The position numbers and the translations under genes were made by a program. Below, in pieces: positions 46,832-56,741 of a stretch of 64,000 nt of DNA. The DNA lies in contig JAUIFE010000012.1 of assembly GCA_030429565.1 (NCBI GenBank), forward strand, positions 1 to 64,000, given 5' to 3'. Within the stretch, counting starts at the first letter, position 1. Each line of letters starts with the position of its first letter. The notes beneath the pieces are model-generated. The model was not told where the DNA came from, did no database searches, and saw only the letters and a list, made by a program, of their open reading frames with translations. The DNA is from Holophagae bacterium. Lineage in GTDB: Bacteria; Acidobacteriota; Holophagae; Acanthopleuribacterales; Acanthopleuribacteraceae.

Positions 46832-46856
46832 AGCCGGCCCTGCGCCGGCTTTTTTT
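46832..46856 (+). terminator. Rho-independent terminator
   Basis: AGCCGGCCCTGCGCCGGCT is a compact GC hairpin followed by seven T. It lies about 37 bp after the small membrane protein gene. Confidence 0.93.
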
Positions 46857-47095
46857 GTAGCCCCAGCCAGACGCCGAAGCGCGTGGCCCTCGGGTGCTCG
46901 CTCACCAAGTTGGTTCCAAAACTAAAGCCAACCAACGCAGGATTCGATACCTACATTAAACCCACAAACCTGCGACCTCAAACCATTCGCCCCCGTGCGC
47001 ATGTTGTATGCGTCACCCTTTTTCGCTGAGCCTCCGGCGGTGCCGTGCCAAACCGTAACCTTGCAACATTTGCCGCTTTTTGAGGAGGTTGGCCC

Positions 47096-48283
47096 ATGGT
47101 TTTGTGTTTGATGCTTCTGACCCTGAGCTTCGGCAAGTCGCCTTACGACCAAGCTTACGATATGTTCGTGCGCGCCAAGCAAGCACAATCTCAAGGCGCA
47201 GAAGCAACTGCCGACAGCCTGTTTAATGAGGCGCAAAAAGCGTTGACCGAGTTGTTGACTTACGAACCCGAACACAAACGTGCCTGGATGCTTAAAGCCA
47301 AGGCTCATTTTTATTTAGGTGAAGATGTCCTCGCGGCGGAAGCCTTCGACAGATTATGCACCATCGATCCCAACAGCCACGAAGCATTTTACTACCGCGG
47401 TATGGCGCAATTATACGGCGGCAACCACGAAGCGGCCGTGACGTCCTTCAGTCGTGCCACCCAACTTGAACCTGCCAACCCGGTTTATTTTGAAGAACTG
47501 GGCCGCGCCCACAGTTTTGTCGGCAGCCATGAAGACGCGCTCAAAGCCTACGACCAAGCGCTGCGTCTTTCCCCCGACTCGGAGTCGGCCATGTTCCAAA
47601 CCGGCGTCGCACTCTCGCGCCTGGGTCGCCCACAGCTCGCACTCGACCGCTTCTCGGACTTACTTCTGCTCTACCCTACCAACCAGAACGCGCTCTACAA
47701 CGCCGGTCAGTTGCTGCAAATACTCGGCAACCACGACCAAGCGCTCGACCGCTTTGACCGCCTCTACAAACTCGCCCCCAAGGACGGCACCACCCTCTCC
47801 AAGCTGGTTCAGCTTCACGATGAACTGGGAAATGTGCGTAAACGGGAGTGGTTTCGTCGCAAGATCTACCGCCTGTGGCGCAAAAAAGAAGACCCAAAAC
47901 TGGTGAAACTCGGCTTTTTTGTAGCGACGCAGTTCGACGAGGGTGACTTTCACGTCGTCGGCATGGAGAATTTCGAACTGACGGGCGAACAGGCGAAAAA
48001 GTACGTATTCCGCGTCTACAACGACAACATGAGCGAAATTCGTTGGGAAATTTCGCTCGGCTCATATGCAGTCCTGAATGACATTGCCCAAGAATCCGGA
48101 CAGCTCAAAGCCAATGCGCGACTCTACCATCTCGACGGCCATTGGCCCGACGGACGCCGTCAAACTTATGAAACTTTCTATGGCCGCGAACCTGATTACG
48201 ATGAGGTCAAGTCCTTGGTCATTCGTGTTTTACGAGGTGAACAACAAGCTTTTGCCGGTAGCCTGCTCAAACACGAACGTTAA
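47096..48283 (+). CDS. TPR-repeat protein
   Basis: A 395-residue protein whose ATG has GAGGAGG 7 nt upstream. A short hydrophobic N-terminus (MVLCLMLLTLSFG) may be a signal or anchor. Residues ~30-260 are tandem TPR units (for example AFYYRGMAQLYGGNHEAAVT, PVYFEELGRAHSFVGSHEDA, SAMFQTGVALSRLGRPQLAL and ALYNAGQLLQILGNHDQAL). A separate beta-rich C-terminal domain follows, with FHVVGMENFELTGEQAKKYV and IRWEISLGSYAVLND. It is probably a scaffold; I cannot name the partner. It stands alone between the upstream terminator and the convergent GH8 gene. Confidence 0.8.
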   Translation: MVLCLMLLTLSFGKSPYDQAYDMFVRAKQAQSQGAEATADSLFNEAQKALTELLTYEPEHKRAWMLKAKAHFYLGEDVLAAEAFDRLCTIDPNSHEAFYYRGMAQLYGGNHEAAVTSFSRATQLEPANPVYFEELGRAHSFVGSHEDALKAYDQALRLSPDSESAMFQTGVALSRLGRPQLALDRFSDLLLLYPTNQNALYNAGQLLQILGNHDQALDRFDRLYKLAPKDGTTLSKLVQLHDELGNVRKREWFRRKIYRLWRKKEDPKLVKLGFFVATQFDEGDFHVVGMENFELTGEQAKKYVFRVYNDNMSEIRWEISLGSYAVLNDIAQESGQLKANARLYHLDGHWPDGRRQTYETFYGREPDYDEVKSLVIRVLRGEQQAFAGSLLKHER

Positions 48284-48291
48284 AGCTAGGC

Positions 48292-48335
48292 GGCCGCGCA
48301 CCAGCGTTTAGCGCGGCCACCTGTGGCTGTCTTTT
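48292..48335 (+). terminator. Possible terminator after the TPR gene
   Basis: GGCCGCGC pairs with GCGCGGCC (48292-48318), and an overlapping GCCAC/GTGGC hairpin is followed by TGTCTTTT. The two structures exclude each other and the T tract is short, so this is tentative. Confidence 0.3.
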
Positions 48336-48496
48336 AAGTTAAAACGTGCTGTCCAGATCAAGGTCGCCACGCAAAGCATTGGTGCGAAACGCGCCGGCAA
48401 AAGCACAGGACTCAAAAAAGACCGCCTGCGCTTCAGAGCTCATTCCAGCCCAAGCGCTTGAGCGAGAGCGCTGCCAAGAATCACTCACTTTCGGTT

Positions 48497-49198
48497 TTAT
48501 CGGCCGTGGTCGCAAAGCGAGCCGTTGAGCTCAAATGCGGCCGGCCGTTGGCTGCTGTCGCCGTTCACCACGAATCCGAAGCGAACCGAGGCCCCCGGCG
48601 CAATCACGCCGTTCCAATGGTTGGCGCTATTGCCGGCACGGACAGACGACCCCTCGGTCGCCAAGGTCACATTCCAGGAACTGCTAATCGACTGCCCGGC
48701 GGGTAGGTTCCACGCCAAGCGCCAGCCCGAAATAAGGCTGTCACCGTGATTGGTGATGGTTGTTTCCACCACGAAACCACTGCCCCAGTCGCTGGTCACC
48801 GCGTAGGAAACCGCGCAATCGCCACTGGGATCCGGCGGGTCGTCACCTTCGATTAAACCAAACCAATTTACATTGACACCACCGGCAAGCACGCGTAGCC
48901 GCACTTCGCCGGCGCGATCGGCCGGTAACTGGATGCCAGGCACCTTGATCGTCGTCCACTCTTGCCAACCACCGGTTGCGGCAATCGCCACTTCCGCCAA
49001 CGGCAAACCATCCAAGTCAAATGCTAAGCGACCGCCGTCGTTTTGGGCGGCAACCCGCAAGACCAAATCGTAGCGACCGGCCACAACCGTGACGAAGTAA
49101 TCCAACCACTCGCCGGAACGGGTCCAGCCCAGGTTGACACCGCCGCCTTCGTCTTCACACAACTGAAGATCGACACCGGTTTGTCGCATGGCACCGCC
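48497..49198 (-). pseudogene. CBM6-CBM2 tail cut off from the GH8 gene by an in-frame TAG
   Basis: This stretch continues in the same frame directly after the TAG that ends the GH8 gene. It completes a CBM6 domain begun upstream (GVDLQL, GGGVNLGWTRSGEWLDYF, then VNVNWFGLIEGD) and adds a C-terminal CBM2 cellulose-binding domain (CAVSYAVTSDWGSGF, ISGWRLAWNLPAGQ, NHWNGVIAPGASVRFGF, FELNGSLC) ending in its own stop. Both modules look intact, with no other disruption. An ATG 13 nt after the TAG has a weak AGGG upstream, so reinitiation is conceivable, but the product would lack a signal peptide. Most simply the gene has lost its binding modules by one point mutation; a sequencing error or readthrough remain possible. 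Confidence 0.75.
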
Positions 49199-50569
49199 CT
49201 AATTCTCGGCATCGCCGTCGACATAAGCCAAACCAGACGGCCCACTATTAAAGTGTTCGGCCTCAATCAAACCTGGTAGCGGGTGATAACGATCGGCATT
49301 GGGAAAGGCACGCTCCAAATCAACCGGTGGATCGACATCGCCGTTGGTCGGATCCCAAAAATTACCCGTCATCGCCAGTAAGCACATCAAATTGACCGAG
49401 TCCTCGTAATAACCCTCGCGACGATCATAAACAAAGCTGTAGACATTGTTGAGAAACGCCTGACGACGGATATCCGTCATCGCCGCAACGCCCATCGGCG
49501 CGATAAAGAAGGAGGTCGCATATTGACCGATGGGGGTGCCGTCCAACTGGTACCCGGCGGCAATTTGGGCGGCTTGGCCGCCACTTGCCTCTACGACCCA
49601 ATCCAAAAAGGGTCGCACCTGGGCCCGACTTCGTTCGTCACCGTTAAGCAACACGTCCAGGCCGAGACGCCAAGGGTCACGGCCCGCATTGTAGTAGAAG
49701 GCGCCGTCATGAGCACCTTCTAAAAAACCCGCCGGCGCCGCCACACAATCGATGTCATCGTCACACAGCATAAAGTCCGGCAGTAAACCGGTGGCGCGAC
49801 TGTCGCCCGCCTGCAGCGAGGTAATCGCCTTCTGGCAAGCGCGAACCACCTCCGACCAGGCCGGCTCTTGGGTGAAGCGTCCAAACGCGCGAAAATGCGC
49901 CGGTAAAAAATCAGAGGAACGCGGCGTCCACTGGTTGTGGGCGGCCCCGTTAAAGCCGACCCAATCCCCCAAGGTTGGCAATTTACTTTGCGGTCCAACC
50001 GTGGCGCTCAAAATCGCGCTAATCAACGCGCGCGCAGCGGCACCATAGTCGACCACACCCGTATCGCCCCACTGGGCATGAGCCAACAACAGACCGTAGG
50101 CCATGTCGGCGTCACCGTCAAAAGCCGAATTATTGCCACCAGTGATCACGCCGTCCTCGATCCGCCACGACATCAACCGTGGGTCGCCACCGCTGGGAAA
50201 GCGGCGCGCAAAACGCCACAGCCCGTCAAAGAGAGACTGGGCTTGCGGATCGTGACCGGCCATCAAGGCGGTAATCATCATGCCGTAACCTTGTCCCTCG
50301 GAAACCGTTACCGGCGAACCTTGGTCAAAGGCAACGCGAAACAAGGGACGACCGGCATCATCCTGACCGGCGTCTACCAAAAAACGCGCCTTCCAAGCAT
50401 CGTAAAAATCGCGTACGTGCTGATCCATTTGGGACTGACTGAAATGATTGGGCCGCAGTGTCTCGGCGGCATAGGATTGGTGCTGTGGGAAGGGGCGCTT
50501 CGGCACAGCGGCTGCGCTTGAAAACACACAAAAGATCAAGGATAAAGCTAAAATTAAACGGATCACCAT
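49199..50569 (-). CDS. Secreted GH8-family glycoside hydrolase, truncated in its CBM6 domain
   Basis: A 456-residue product starting at the ATG at 50569 (GAGGAGAGG upstream), which opens a signal peptide (MVIRLILALSLIFCVFSSAA). The catalytic domain is GH8, the inverting endoglucanase/chitosanase/xylanase family: the general acid is probably E91 in VSEGQGYGMM, and the Asp-rich SAFDGDADMAYGL (D151/D153/D155) supplies the other acidic residue. Conserved W, PDF and YFATSFFIAP-like segments (here YATSFFIAP) complete the barrel. After a short linker (DPTNGDVDPPVDLE) a CBM6 begins (LIEAEHFNSGPSG) but is ended by TAG after DGDAEN. The enzyme itself should fold; polysaccharide binding is likely reduced. 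Cellulose is a reasonable substrate given the lost CBM2. Confidence 0.88.
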   Translation of the reverse strand: MVIRLILALSLIFCVFSSAAAVPKRPFPQHQSYAAETLRPNHFSQSQMDQHVRDFYDAWKARFLVDAGQDDAGRPLFRVAFDQGSPVTVSEGQGYGMMITALMAGHDPQAQSLFDGLWRFARRFPSGGDPRLMSWRIEDGVITGGNNSAFDGDADMAYGLLLAHAQWGDTGVVDYGAAARALISAILSATVGPQSKLPTLGDWVGFNGAAHNQWTPRSSDFLPAHFRAFGRFTQEPAWSEVVRACQKAITSLQAGDSRATGLLPDFMLCDDDIDCVAAPAGFLEGAHDGAFYYNAGRDPWRLGLDVLLNGDERSRAQVRPFLDWVVEASGGQAAQIAAGYQLDGTPIGQYATSFFIAPMGVAAMTDIRRQAFLNNVYSFVYDRREGYYEDSVNLMCLLAMTGNFWDPTNGDVDPPVDLERAFPNADRYHPLPGLIEAEHFNSGPSGLAYVDGDAEN

Positions 50570-50755
50570 GGTCCTCTCCTCAAAGGCACGGCAAAAAAGC
50601 AATGCAAAGCAAACTAAACCTTGAGTGAAAGGATTCGAAACAAGCGCCAAGCGTCGCGGCGTAGACGGGTTCAAAAATCGTTGCCTCAAGGTGAAAGGAC
50701 GCGCCAGTAAACCACGTTTGTTCAATAACTCACTGTGACAGCGCTAACAAACAGT

Positions 50756-50800
50756 AAAAGGTTTGTGTTTTGTGGTTCTATCAAAACACAAACCTTTTTT
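50756..50800. terminator. Bidirectional terminator with 17-bp perfect stem
   Basis: AAAAGGTTTGTGTTTTG and its exact complement flank a 9-nt loop; the right arm runs into nine T on the plus strand, and the minus strand also ends in TTTT. On the minus strand it ends the phosphatase transcript and separates it from the GH8 gene. Confidence 0.9.
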
Positions 50801-50853
50801 TTTGAGGCATTTATTTTAGTTAACCGAGTTAACTTAGGTTTTCTCCGATCCCG

Positions 50854-51180
50854 TCACAGGGCCAGCGCCGACGAAACCGAGTTTTCCAAGATGGCCACCA
50901 GCTCGGGGTCCATATAGCGATAGTCGCGCGGTACCCCCAAGACTGAAATGCGTTTGCCGTTGAGCAAACCGTCGAAATCATCACACAGCAGGGATTTGTG
51001 TTTGGCCTCCATCACCAAAATCACATCGGCCCACTGAATGTCGTTAGTGGAAACAGGATGACGCGCGTCCCGGTCGGTACCGGCAGAGCGCACCTTCAAT
51101 CCGGCGCGGCGTTGCCAAAGCGTTTCGGCGGTGGAGCTGCGCCATTGATTGCTGCTGCAAACAAACAATACATTGGTCAT
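50854..51180 (-). CDS. Low-molecular-weight protein tyrosine phosphatase-like protein
   Basis: A 108-residue protein (ATG at 51180; a TTG five codons earlier is possible; neither has a clear ribosome-binding site). The N-terminus MTNVLFVCSSNQWRSSTAE contains the CX5R phosphate-binding loop of LMW-PTPs (Cys-SSNQW-Arg). ADVILVMEAKHKS is the typical following strand and helix. The C-terminal YRYMDPELVAIL segment provides the DP motif usual for this short subgroup. It is shorter than classical LMW-PTPs (about 150), as is common for this bacterial subfamily. The substrate is unknown. Confidence 0.85.
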   Translation of the reverse strand: MTNVLFVCSSNQWRSSTAETLWQRRAGLKVRSAGTDRDARHPVSTNDIQWADVILVMEAKHKSLLCDDFDGLLNGKRISVLGVPRDYRYMDPELVAILENSVSSALAL

Positions 51181-51470
51181 AACGCAAAAATCCAATTGGC
51201 CGACAACGTCACGACGCCAAGCTCTCAGGAAGAAAAAAAGAGAAAAGGCATAAAAGGGCGAGAATAGGTGATCATGACGTGGAACTCAGCCTGTGTATTG
51301 AGAAAAGTACTAAAGAAAATACACTCTTGCGCGCCGAAAAACAATTGGCGAGGCCACATTTCTTAAAAAACCCTCGGAATCCAAAAGCGCGCCCTGTCAT
51401 TTTCCCAGAGGCATCAAGGATTCTGCATCGCCTCAAAGTCGCGTTATCAACCTAGTTTCGTTCCCAATCG

Positions 51471-52106
51471 CTAGTGGGAAGTAACCTGAAAGTAGTTACT
51501 TACCATGTTTCGTTCCAAATCGACCAAGGTGCGGTTCGCACCCATCTGCGCCGCCAGTTGCGCCAAATCAGTGCGTTGACTGTACAGCCGGCCACGCATG
51601 GCCGTGCCCTCCGTTTCCTCAATTTGAACGTCGAGCCAGGAACCTGTGCCGGTTGTGGTCGCTGTTGCCGCCGGCCCCGTAAAACGCAGACGGTGCGTCA
51701 TGCTGCCAATTACCCTGAGTTCGGCCACAACGGCGCCCGCATCCTCACCGGTTACGGCTTGAATCGACCCACTCAATCCGTTGGCGCGGGCAAATTGAGC
51801 CCAAAAAGCCGGCGTTTGAGCCTGTGCTTGCCAAACCAGGCCGTGCCCGTCGGTCTTGGCAATCGTCAGCGTGCCGGTGACGGGTCCTTCCAGCACAATT
51901 TCAAAGCCCGGGTCTGTTCCTTCACGTTGATCGACCAAGTGAATCTGGAAGTAGCCGTCTCGGTCTTTGTAGGTCGTCGTGGGCAGGCTCTCATGTTGTA
52001 ACCGGTTCCGTTGACGGCCGGCCTCCAGGTTTAGACTTTGGGCGCACAGTGAGGCGGCGGACACAACCGCGAACAACCAAAGGCTGGTTTTCAGTAACTG
52101 AGACAT
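51471..52106 (-). CDS. Secreted hypothetical protein
   Basis: A 211-residue product from the ATG at 52106; a GTG at 52121 after a GGGGGG run is an alternative start. It has a signal peptide (MSQLLKTSLWLFAVVSAASL) with probable cleavage after CAQ. The mature part is beta-rich with Gly/Thr stretches (FEIVLEGPVTGTLTIAKTDG, LRFTGPAATATTTGTGSWLD). I recognise no domain. It is transcribed alone. Confidence 0.65.
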   Translation of the reverse strand: MSQLLKTSLWLFAVVSAASLCAQSLNLEAGRQRNRLQHESLPTTTYKDRDGYFQIHLVDQREGTDPGFEIVLEGPVTGTLTIAKTDGHGLVWQAQAQTPAFWAQFARANGLSGSIQAVTGEDAGAVVAELRVIGSMTHRLRFTGPAATATTTGTGSWLDVQIEETEGTAMRGRLYSQRTDLAQLAAQMGANRTLVDLERNMVSNYFQVTSH

Positions 52107-52692
52107 ATTGAATAATTTCACTGGGCTACCCCCCGTTAATCCGGCCAAATCCGCCGGGCTTTACCCAGTGAGTGCCGCCCAAGCGGGCTGCGTTGCGCCC
52201 AAGTAACGCGACGTGACGAGGAATACAGTGCTAAGGCAATCTCATCCCAGCCAAACCCGCAAAAAATTACACTTTATCTTGTTGTTTTGGCACCGCTTTG
52301 CTGCGAACCCTGATAACTGAGACGGCACATCGCACCATGCCGTGGAAGGGTTAATCACGGCTCTCGGAGGCCCTTTCCCATAACCTTTCCCAACCATTTC
52401 TTCGCCAAAACACGGCCGCTTTGCTTGGCCGGCTTTTTCCTCATCTCCCAAGCACCGGCGGGCGATCCTATCAATGGGACACCACCCAGCCAAGAGGGTT
52501 TCAACAAGCAAGCTCTCATCAACAGCGGCCCCAGCGTCACCGGACCGGCCGGCACCCTTTTGACGATATCGACTTGAGCGATGAAATCCTCAGCGCCCGC
52601 ACCAGCCCAAGGCCGGTCGCCTCACTTGAAACGACCGACGCTTTATTGGCGCAAAGAAGCACGGCTAGGTCCGGCCTTGCCCGAGTGCGTGG
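52107..52692. other. Intergenic region
   Basis: About 590 bp. A short GC inverted repeat near 52420-52446 followed by TTTTT looks like a plus-strand terminator, but there is no plus-strand gene to end. Short open frames on both strands have implausible composition. Nothing else was seen. Confidence 0.4.
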
Positions 52693-55600
52693 TTAATTCG
52701 TCGCGCCCCGCGCCAGCCGAAGACGATACTCTTCAGCCCAGTAACCCACATCGTCGTCGGCAATCCGCGACACCACTTTACCGGCACCGCGATGCTCGGC
52801 TTTTTGGAGCCTGGCGGCACAGAGGTCGGCCAAAACACGCGGCGGCGCTTCAGCCGCCACATGATCACCAACCAAGGCGAGGCCGGTTTCCAAGGCCGCC
52901 GCCTCAGTACGTCGGCCCTGATTGAGGTAAAAGTCGGCTAAAAACAGGATCACCATGCCACGTTGCGGATCGGCGATCTCACCCACGCCGGCCCAGCGGG
53001 CTAACGCCGTTTGAAACAAAGCCTCGGCGCCGGCGGCATCACCGCGTTGGGCCTTGACCTGGGCCAACATGCACTCATCCTCGGCAAGATAGAGATGTTG
53101 CTCACCGAAGCGTTCAACCTTCTTGGCCAGAAGTGCGGTCAAACGCTGGTCGGCAAGTTGGAGGTCACGATTGTAAAAGGCGACCTTTGCGGCCGCTTCG
53201 GCCACGGCAAAATGATAAGCAGCACCCGCAAATGAGATCCGCGCCGCGACAGCCCTAGCCTTGTCAAGGGTCGCCTCGGCGGCCGCTGCTTGGCCGCAAG
53301 CCGCCTGCATAACAGCGAGTCTGGCCCGCGGAACAATCGTTAAAACGGCATCTTCGTCCACCAAGCGAAGAACCAGCGTCAGCGCTTCGCGTTGGGTCGC
53401 CAGTGCATCTTGGGAACGACCCAAGGCCAAGAGCGCCTGCGCTTGTACGGTTAGGGCAAAGGCCAGACGCGGCGAGGGTTCGTCGACGGCAAGCGCTCGA
53501 TTCGCGACAAGTTCCGGTTCGATTAAGGCCACCGCTGCTTGTGCTCGGCCACACTTGAGCTCGAGCTTGGCCAAGTCGCGTGCCTGTAAAAGCCTGCCTG
53601 AAGCCAGACGATCAGACGGCTGGCGCTTGATGACATCCAGCAGTACCTGTTTGGCTGCAGCCATCTCGCCATGAGCCAACAGGGTTTGTCCGTAAAGCGC
53701 GCGCATCCCGAGCGAAAAATCGGCATTCGGCCCGAGGTGGCGTTCATAGGATTCCGCTGCTTTTTCCGACCAGCGTACGGCGGCGTCAAAATCACCCAAC
53801 CCCATTTGGACCTCAGCCATAATCAAATAACTCGATCCGGTAAAAATGGTGTCGGGTGTGTCCGGCGACCCGTAATAGGCCAAGGCTTGCTGGGCCAGTA
53901 ATTCAGCCTCATCAGGTCGTTGTGCCTGAGTGAGAATGCGCGATAAACCCACGCGCGCAATCATACTGTCGCGGTTTTCGGCGCCGTGGTTGCGTGTCAT
54001 GACAGAAATGACCTCGCGGAAGTACTGTTCCGATTGCTCAAAGCGCCCCATAATGCCGAGCGTGCGGGCTAAATTGAGCGCCGCATAGCCGTAGCGCAAC
54101 GATTGCTTTCCGTACTTATTCTCCATTTGTTGTAGCACTTCGCGGTGCAAGGTCGACGCTTCAAACAAGGCGTCGGCGGCATCGGCGGTCATGCCCAAAT
54201 TCGACATACTCAAAAGGGTTACCGGATGATCGGCACCATAGATTTCTTTTTGTTTGGCGACCACTTCGCGACCGATCGCCAGCGCTTCCGGGTAGCGACC
54301 GCGATCACGCAGCAGCAGTGCATAGCCTTCCTTGTAGCGCAAGGCCGCCGCCTGCGCCCGACCCGTGGCGCCGCGACTCAAATTAAGCGCCTCGAGAAAG
54401 TGCGGCTCCGCTTGGACCAACCGGGATTGATAGTGGTACACGCTGCCAATGTTAAAGTGGGAATAGGCAAGCAGCGGGTCATCCGGGGTTAAAGCCGTCC
54501 GCCGCAGCGCCAACGCGCGCTGATACCATTGCAAGGCCTCGTCCAATTGACCGCGCCAAAGCGTCATCGAACCCATCGCGTCATAGGCTTCGGCCCGCAC
54601 CGCTGCCGGCACCTCTGCGCGCTCCGCCACCGCCACGGCCAGTTTCGCTTGCTCTTCCATGCCCGCGAGGTCCGATAAACCGCCCAGAACCTCAGCCCGA
54701 TCCGCATAGGCGGAAGCCAAATACGCAGGTCGATCGGCCGCTTCAAACAATCGCGCCGCTTCCGTAAGCATTTGATCGGCTTGTTCATCGGCCCCCATAC
54801 TCTGATACACGCGGCCCATCACTTGAAATAGCCGACCACGAATAAAGTCGCGCCCGACCAACTCGCCGTCGAGGCGCTCTCGGCCTAAATCCAACATTTC
54901 CCGTGCGCTGGGTTCGTTTCCGTGATGGGCGGCCGGATCCGCAAACTCAAACAGGTTCGTCAAGTATTCCGTCACCTCTTCCGAAGCCTGCAGCGCCTCC
55001 TCGGCACGAATGCGTTCGCGTTCAGCGCGCCGCTGCTCACGCAAGACAATACCCAACGACAGCGAGAGCATCAAAATCACCGATATGCCGAAGCCGAGCA
55101 AGTAACGATGGCGACGGGTGTATTTGACCAGCCGGTAACGCAAGGTCGGCGGCCTTGCCTGAATCGGCATACCGCCCAAATAGCGGCGCAAATCGTCGGC
55201 CAGCGCTTCCACCGACGGATAGCGGTCCTTGGGCTCACGCCGCAGTGCTTTGGCAACAATGATCCGTAAATCGCCTTTTAACAGCCGCCTTAATTTACCG
55301 GTCGCCAACCGGCGATTGGCCGCCGCCGATTGCGCCTTTTCCGCATCGAGTTTGGTAAACCCTTCAGCAAGGTGCGGTGCGTCCCGCGACGTCAACATGT
55401 CGCACGCTTCCAACGGCGTAAGGGTTTCTACCGAAAAAGGCAACGCCCCCGTTAACAGTTGAAACAGCACCACACCCAGCGAGTAAACATCGGTCGACGC
55501 ATTGAGTAATTCACCACGCCATTGCTCCGGCGACGCATAAGCCGGTGTCATCAGCACCCCACCTTGGATGGTCGCTTGATGTTGATCGCCCGTTTCGGGA

Positions 55601-56178
55601 TTAATGAGCGCGGCAATCCCAAAATCGAGCAACTTGGGCGCCCCATTGCGGGTAACCATGATATTCATCGGTTTCAAATCGCGGTGAATCACTAGATTTT
55701 GGTGGGCAAAACTAACCGCGCCGCACACTTCCAAAAACATGGCCAGGCGCTCGTTAATATCGGCCTTGCGGCGATCACACCATTTCAATATCGACTCACC
55801 GTCAATGTACTCCAACGCGAACCAAGGACAACCCTCGGGTGTCGTTCCCATATCGAAGAAGCGCGCAATGTGGGGATGATCCAGCCGCGCTAAAATGCGT
55901 TTCTCCTGCTCGAAGCGGCGTTTCAAACCATCCGAATAAAGGCGCAAAATTTTGAGCGCCACTTTTTGATCCGGCAAATCCGTGCGTTCAGCCAGATAAA
56001 CATAACTCATGCCGCCCAGGCCGATTTGTTTCAGGATCCGATATGAACCCATTACTTGGCCGCTGCGAAAGGCGGCAACGGGCTCTTCCGATACTTCTTC
56101 TAGCGGCGCAACCGGCGTCGCCCGCGAATCGTATTCGTCGTCGTGCAAGCCGACATCGTCGCGTGGGTGCTCTAACAT
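52693..56178 (-). CDS. Membrane-anchored Ser/Thr protein kinase with TPR array
   Basis: A 1,161-residue protein. I place the start at the ATG at 56178 because GGAGG lies 11 nt upstream; the frame is open further 5'. The kinase domain spans about 46-330: glycine loop IGLGGMSYVY, K76 (VALKIL), HRDLKPMN with D167 and N172, DFG with D185, and YASPEQW. It looks active. One membrane helix (YLLGFGISVILMLSLSLGIV) follows at about 415-435, then a charged coiled segment and a long C-terminal array of TPR-like helices to the end. This kinase-helix-TPR order is typical of large-genome bacteria such as Acidobacteriota, Planctomycetes and Myxococcota. The TPR part is presumably outside the cytosol and acts as sensor or scaffold. 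A decayed copy of its 5' end lies upstream. Confidence 0.92.
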   Translation of the reverse strand: MLEHPRDDVGLHDDEYDSRATPVAPLEEVSEEPVAAFRSGQVMGSYRILKQIGLGGMSYVYLAERTDLPDQKVALKILRLYSDGLKRRFEQEKRILARLDHPHIARFFDMGTTPEGCPWFALEYIDGESILKWCDRRKADINERLAMFLEVCGAVSFAHQNLVIHRDLKPMNIMVTRNGAPKLLDFGIAALINPETGDQHQATIQGGVLMTPAYASPEQWRGELLNASTDVYSLGVVLFQLLTGALPFSVETLTPLEACDMLTSRDAPHLAEGFTKLDAEKAQSAAANRRLATGKLRRLLKGDLRIIVAKALRREPKDRYPSVEALADDLRRYLGGMPIQARPPTLRYRLVKYTRRHRYLLGFGISVILMLSLSLGIVLREQRRAERERIRAEEALQASEEVTEYLTNLFEFADPAAHHGNEPSAREMLDLGRERLDGELVGRDFIRGRLFQVMGRVYQSMGADEQADQMLTEAARLFEAADRPAYLASAYADRAEVLGGLSDLAGMEEQAKLAVAVAERAEVPAAVRAEAYDAMGSMTLWRGQLDEALQWYQRALALRRTALTPDDPLLAYSHFNIGSVYHYQSRLVQAEPHFLEALNLSRGATGRAQAAALRYKEGYALLLRDRGRYPEALAIGREVVAKQKEIYGADHPVTLLSMSNLGMTADAADALFEASTLHREVLQQMENKYGKQSLRYGYAALNLARTLGIMGRFEQSEQYFREVISVMTRNHGAENRDSMIARVGLSRILTQAQRPDEAELLAQQALAYYGSPDTPDTIFTGSSYLIMAEVQMGLGDFDAAVRWSEKAAESYERHLGPNADFSLGMRALYGQTLLAHGEMAAAKQVLLDVIKRQPSDRLASGRLLQARDLAKLELKCGRAQAAVALIEPELVANRALAVDEPSPRLAFALTVQAQALLALGRSQDALATQREALTLVLRLVDEDAVLTIVPRARLAVMQAACGQAAAAEATLDKARAVAARISFAGAAYHFAVAEAAAKVAFYNRDLQLADQRLTALLAKKVERFGEQHLYLAEDECMLAQVKAQRGDAAGAEALFQTALARWAGVGEIADPQRGMVILFLADFYLNQGRRTEAAALETGLALVGDHVAAEAPPRVLADLCAARLQKAEHRGAGKVVSRIADDDVGYWAEEYRLRLARGATN

Positions 56179-56741
56179 TAGGACAAGAACCTCCAAGACA
56201 TGAACCGGCACATTCGTGGGTCTAAAGACCCAAGTTAATCCCCGATTAACGCGATACTTGAGAGAAAAGATTGGCCAAAGATCCGGCGTGGAACAGTTTG
56301 CCAATGAGCGACCCATACCGCGTGTGGCGCGCACCCGCAAGTCGGTCACCTGTTATTACAAGCTGTTAAATTCCAAAGTTTTGGCAAAAATCTCCACGGA
56401 GCATTGCGTTTTGGCATGGTCGACCGCCGCATCAAACACAAGGCGACGCTCACCATTATTCATATTGTCGGCAGATTGAAGGAAATGTCTGAAAAACAGC
56501 GATAGATGGTCGAAAATAAAAAAGCCCTTAACCTAAAAGTAGTCGTTTGCCCCGCTCAGATACACCTTGGCGCGTCATTTAACCAAACTGACGCCCACCA
56601 AAACCGCTCAAATCGGCCCGTTTTCGGATTTTGTAGCTGTGCATTTTTGCCGATACCAACGAGCAAGGTGAGATCCAACACACCACAGGGGTAAGCATCA
56701 CTGACCCACGCCGTCTTCATCCACTATTTCATCGTCAACAT
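56179..56741. other. Upstream region of the kinase gene
   Basis: Holds the kinase leader and, near 56464, a sequence (ATTGTCGGCAGATTGAAGG) that recurs at 57168 upstream of the decayed kinase copy, so the duplication included the promoter region. No other gene is supported. Confidence 0.5.

Noticed and set aside
52242..52925. Short frames and a hairpin with T run between the secreted hypothetical and the kinase.
   Set aside because: No coherent protein, no ribosome-binding site, and no upstream plus-strand gene for the hairpin to terminate.
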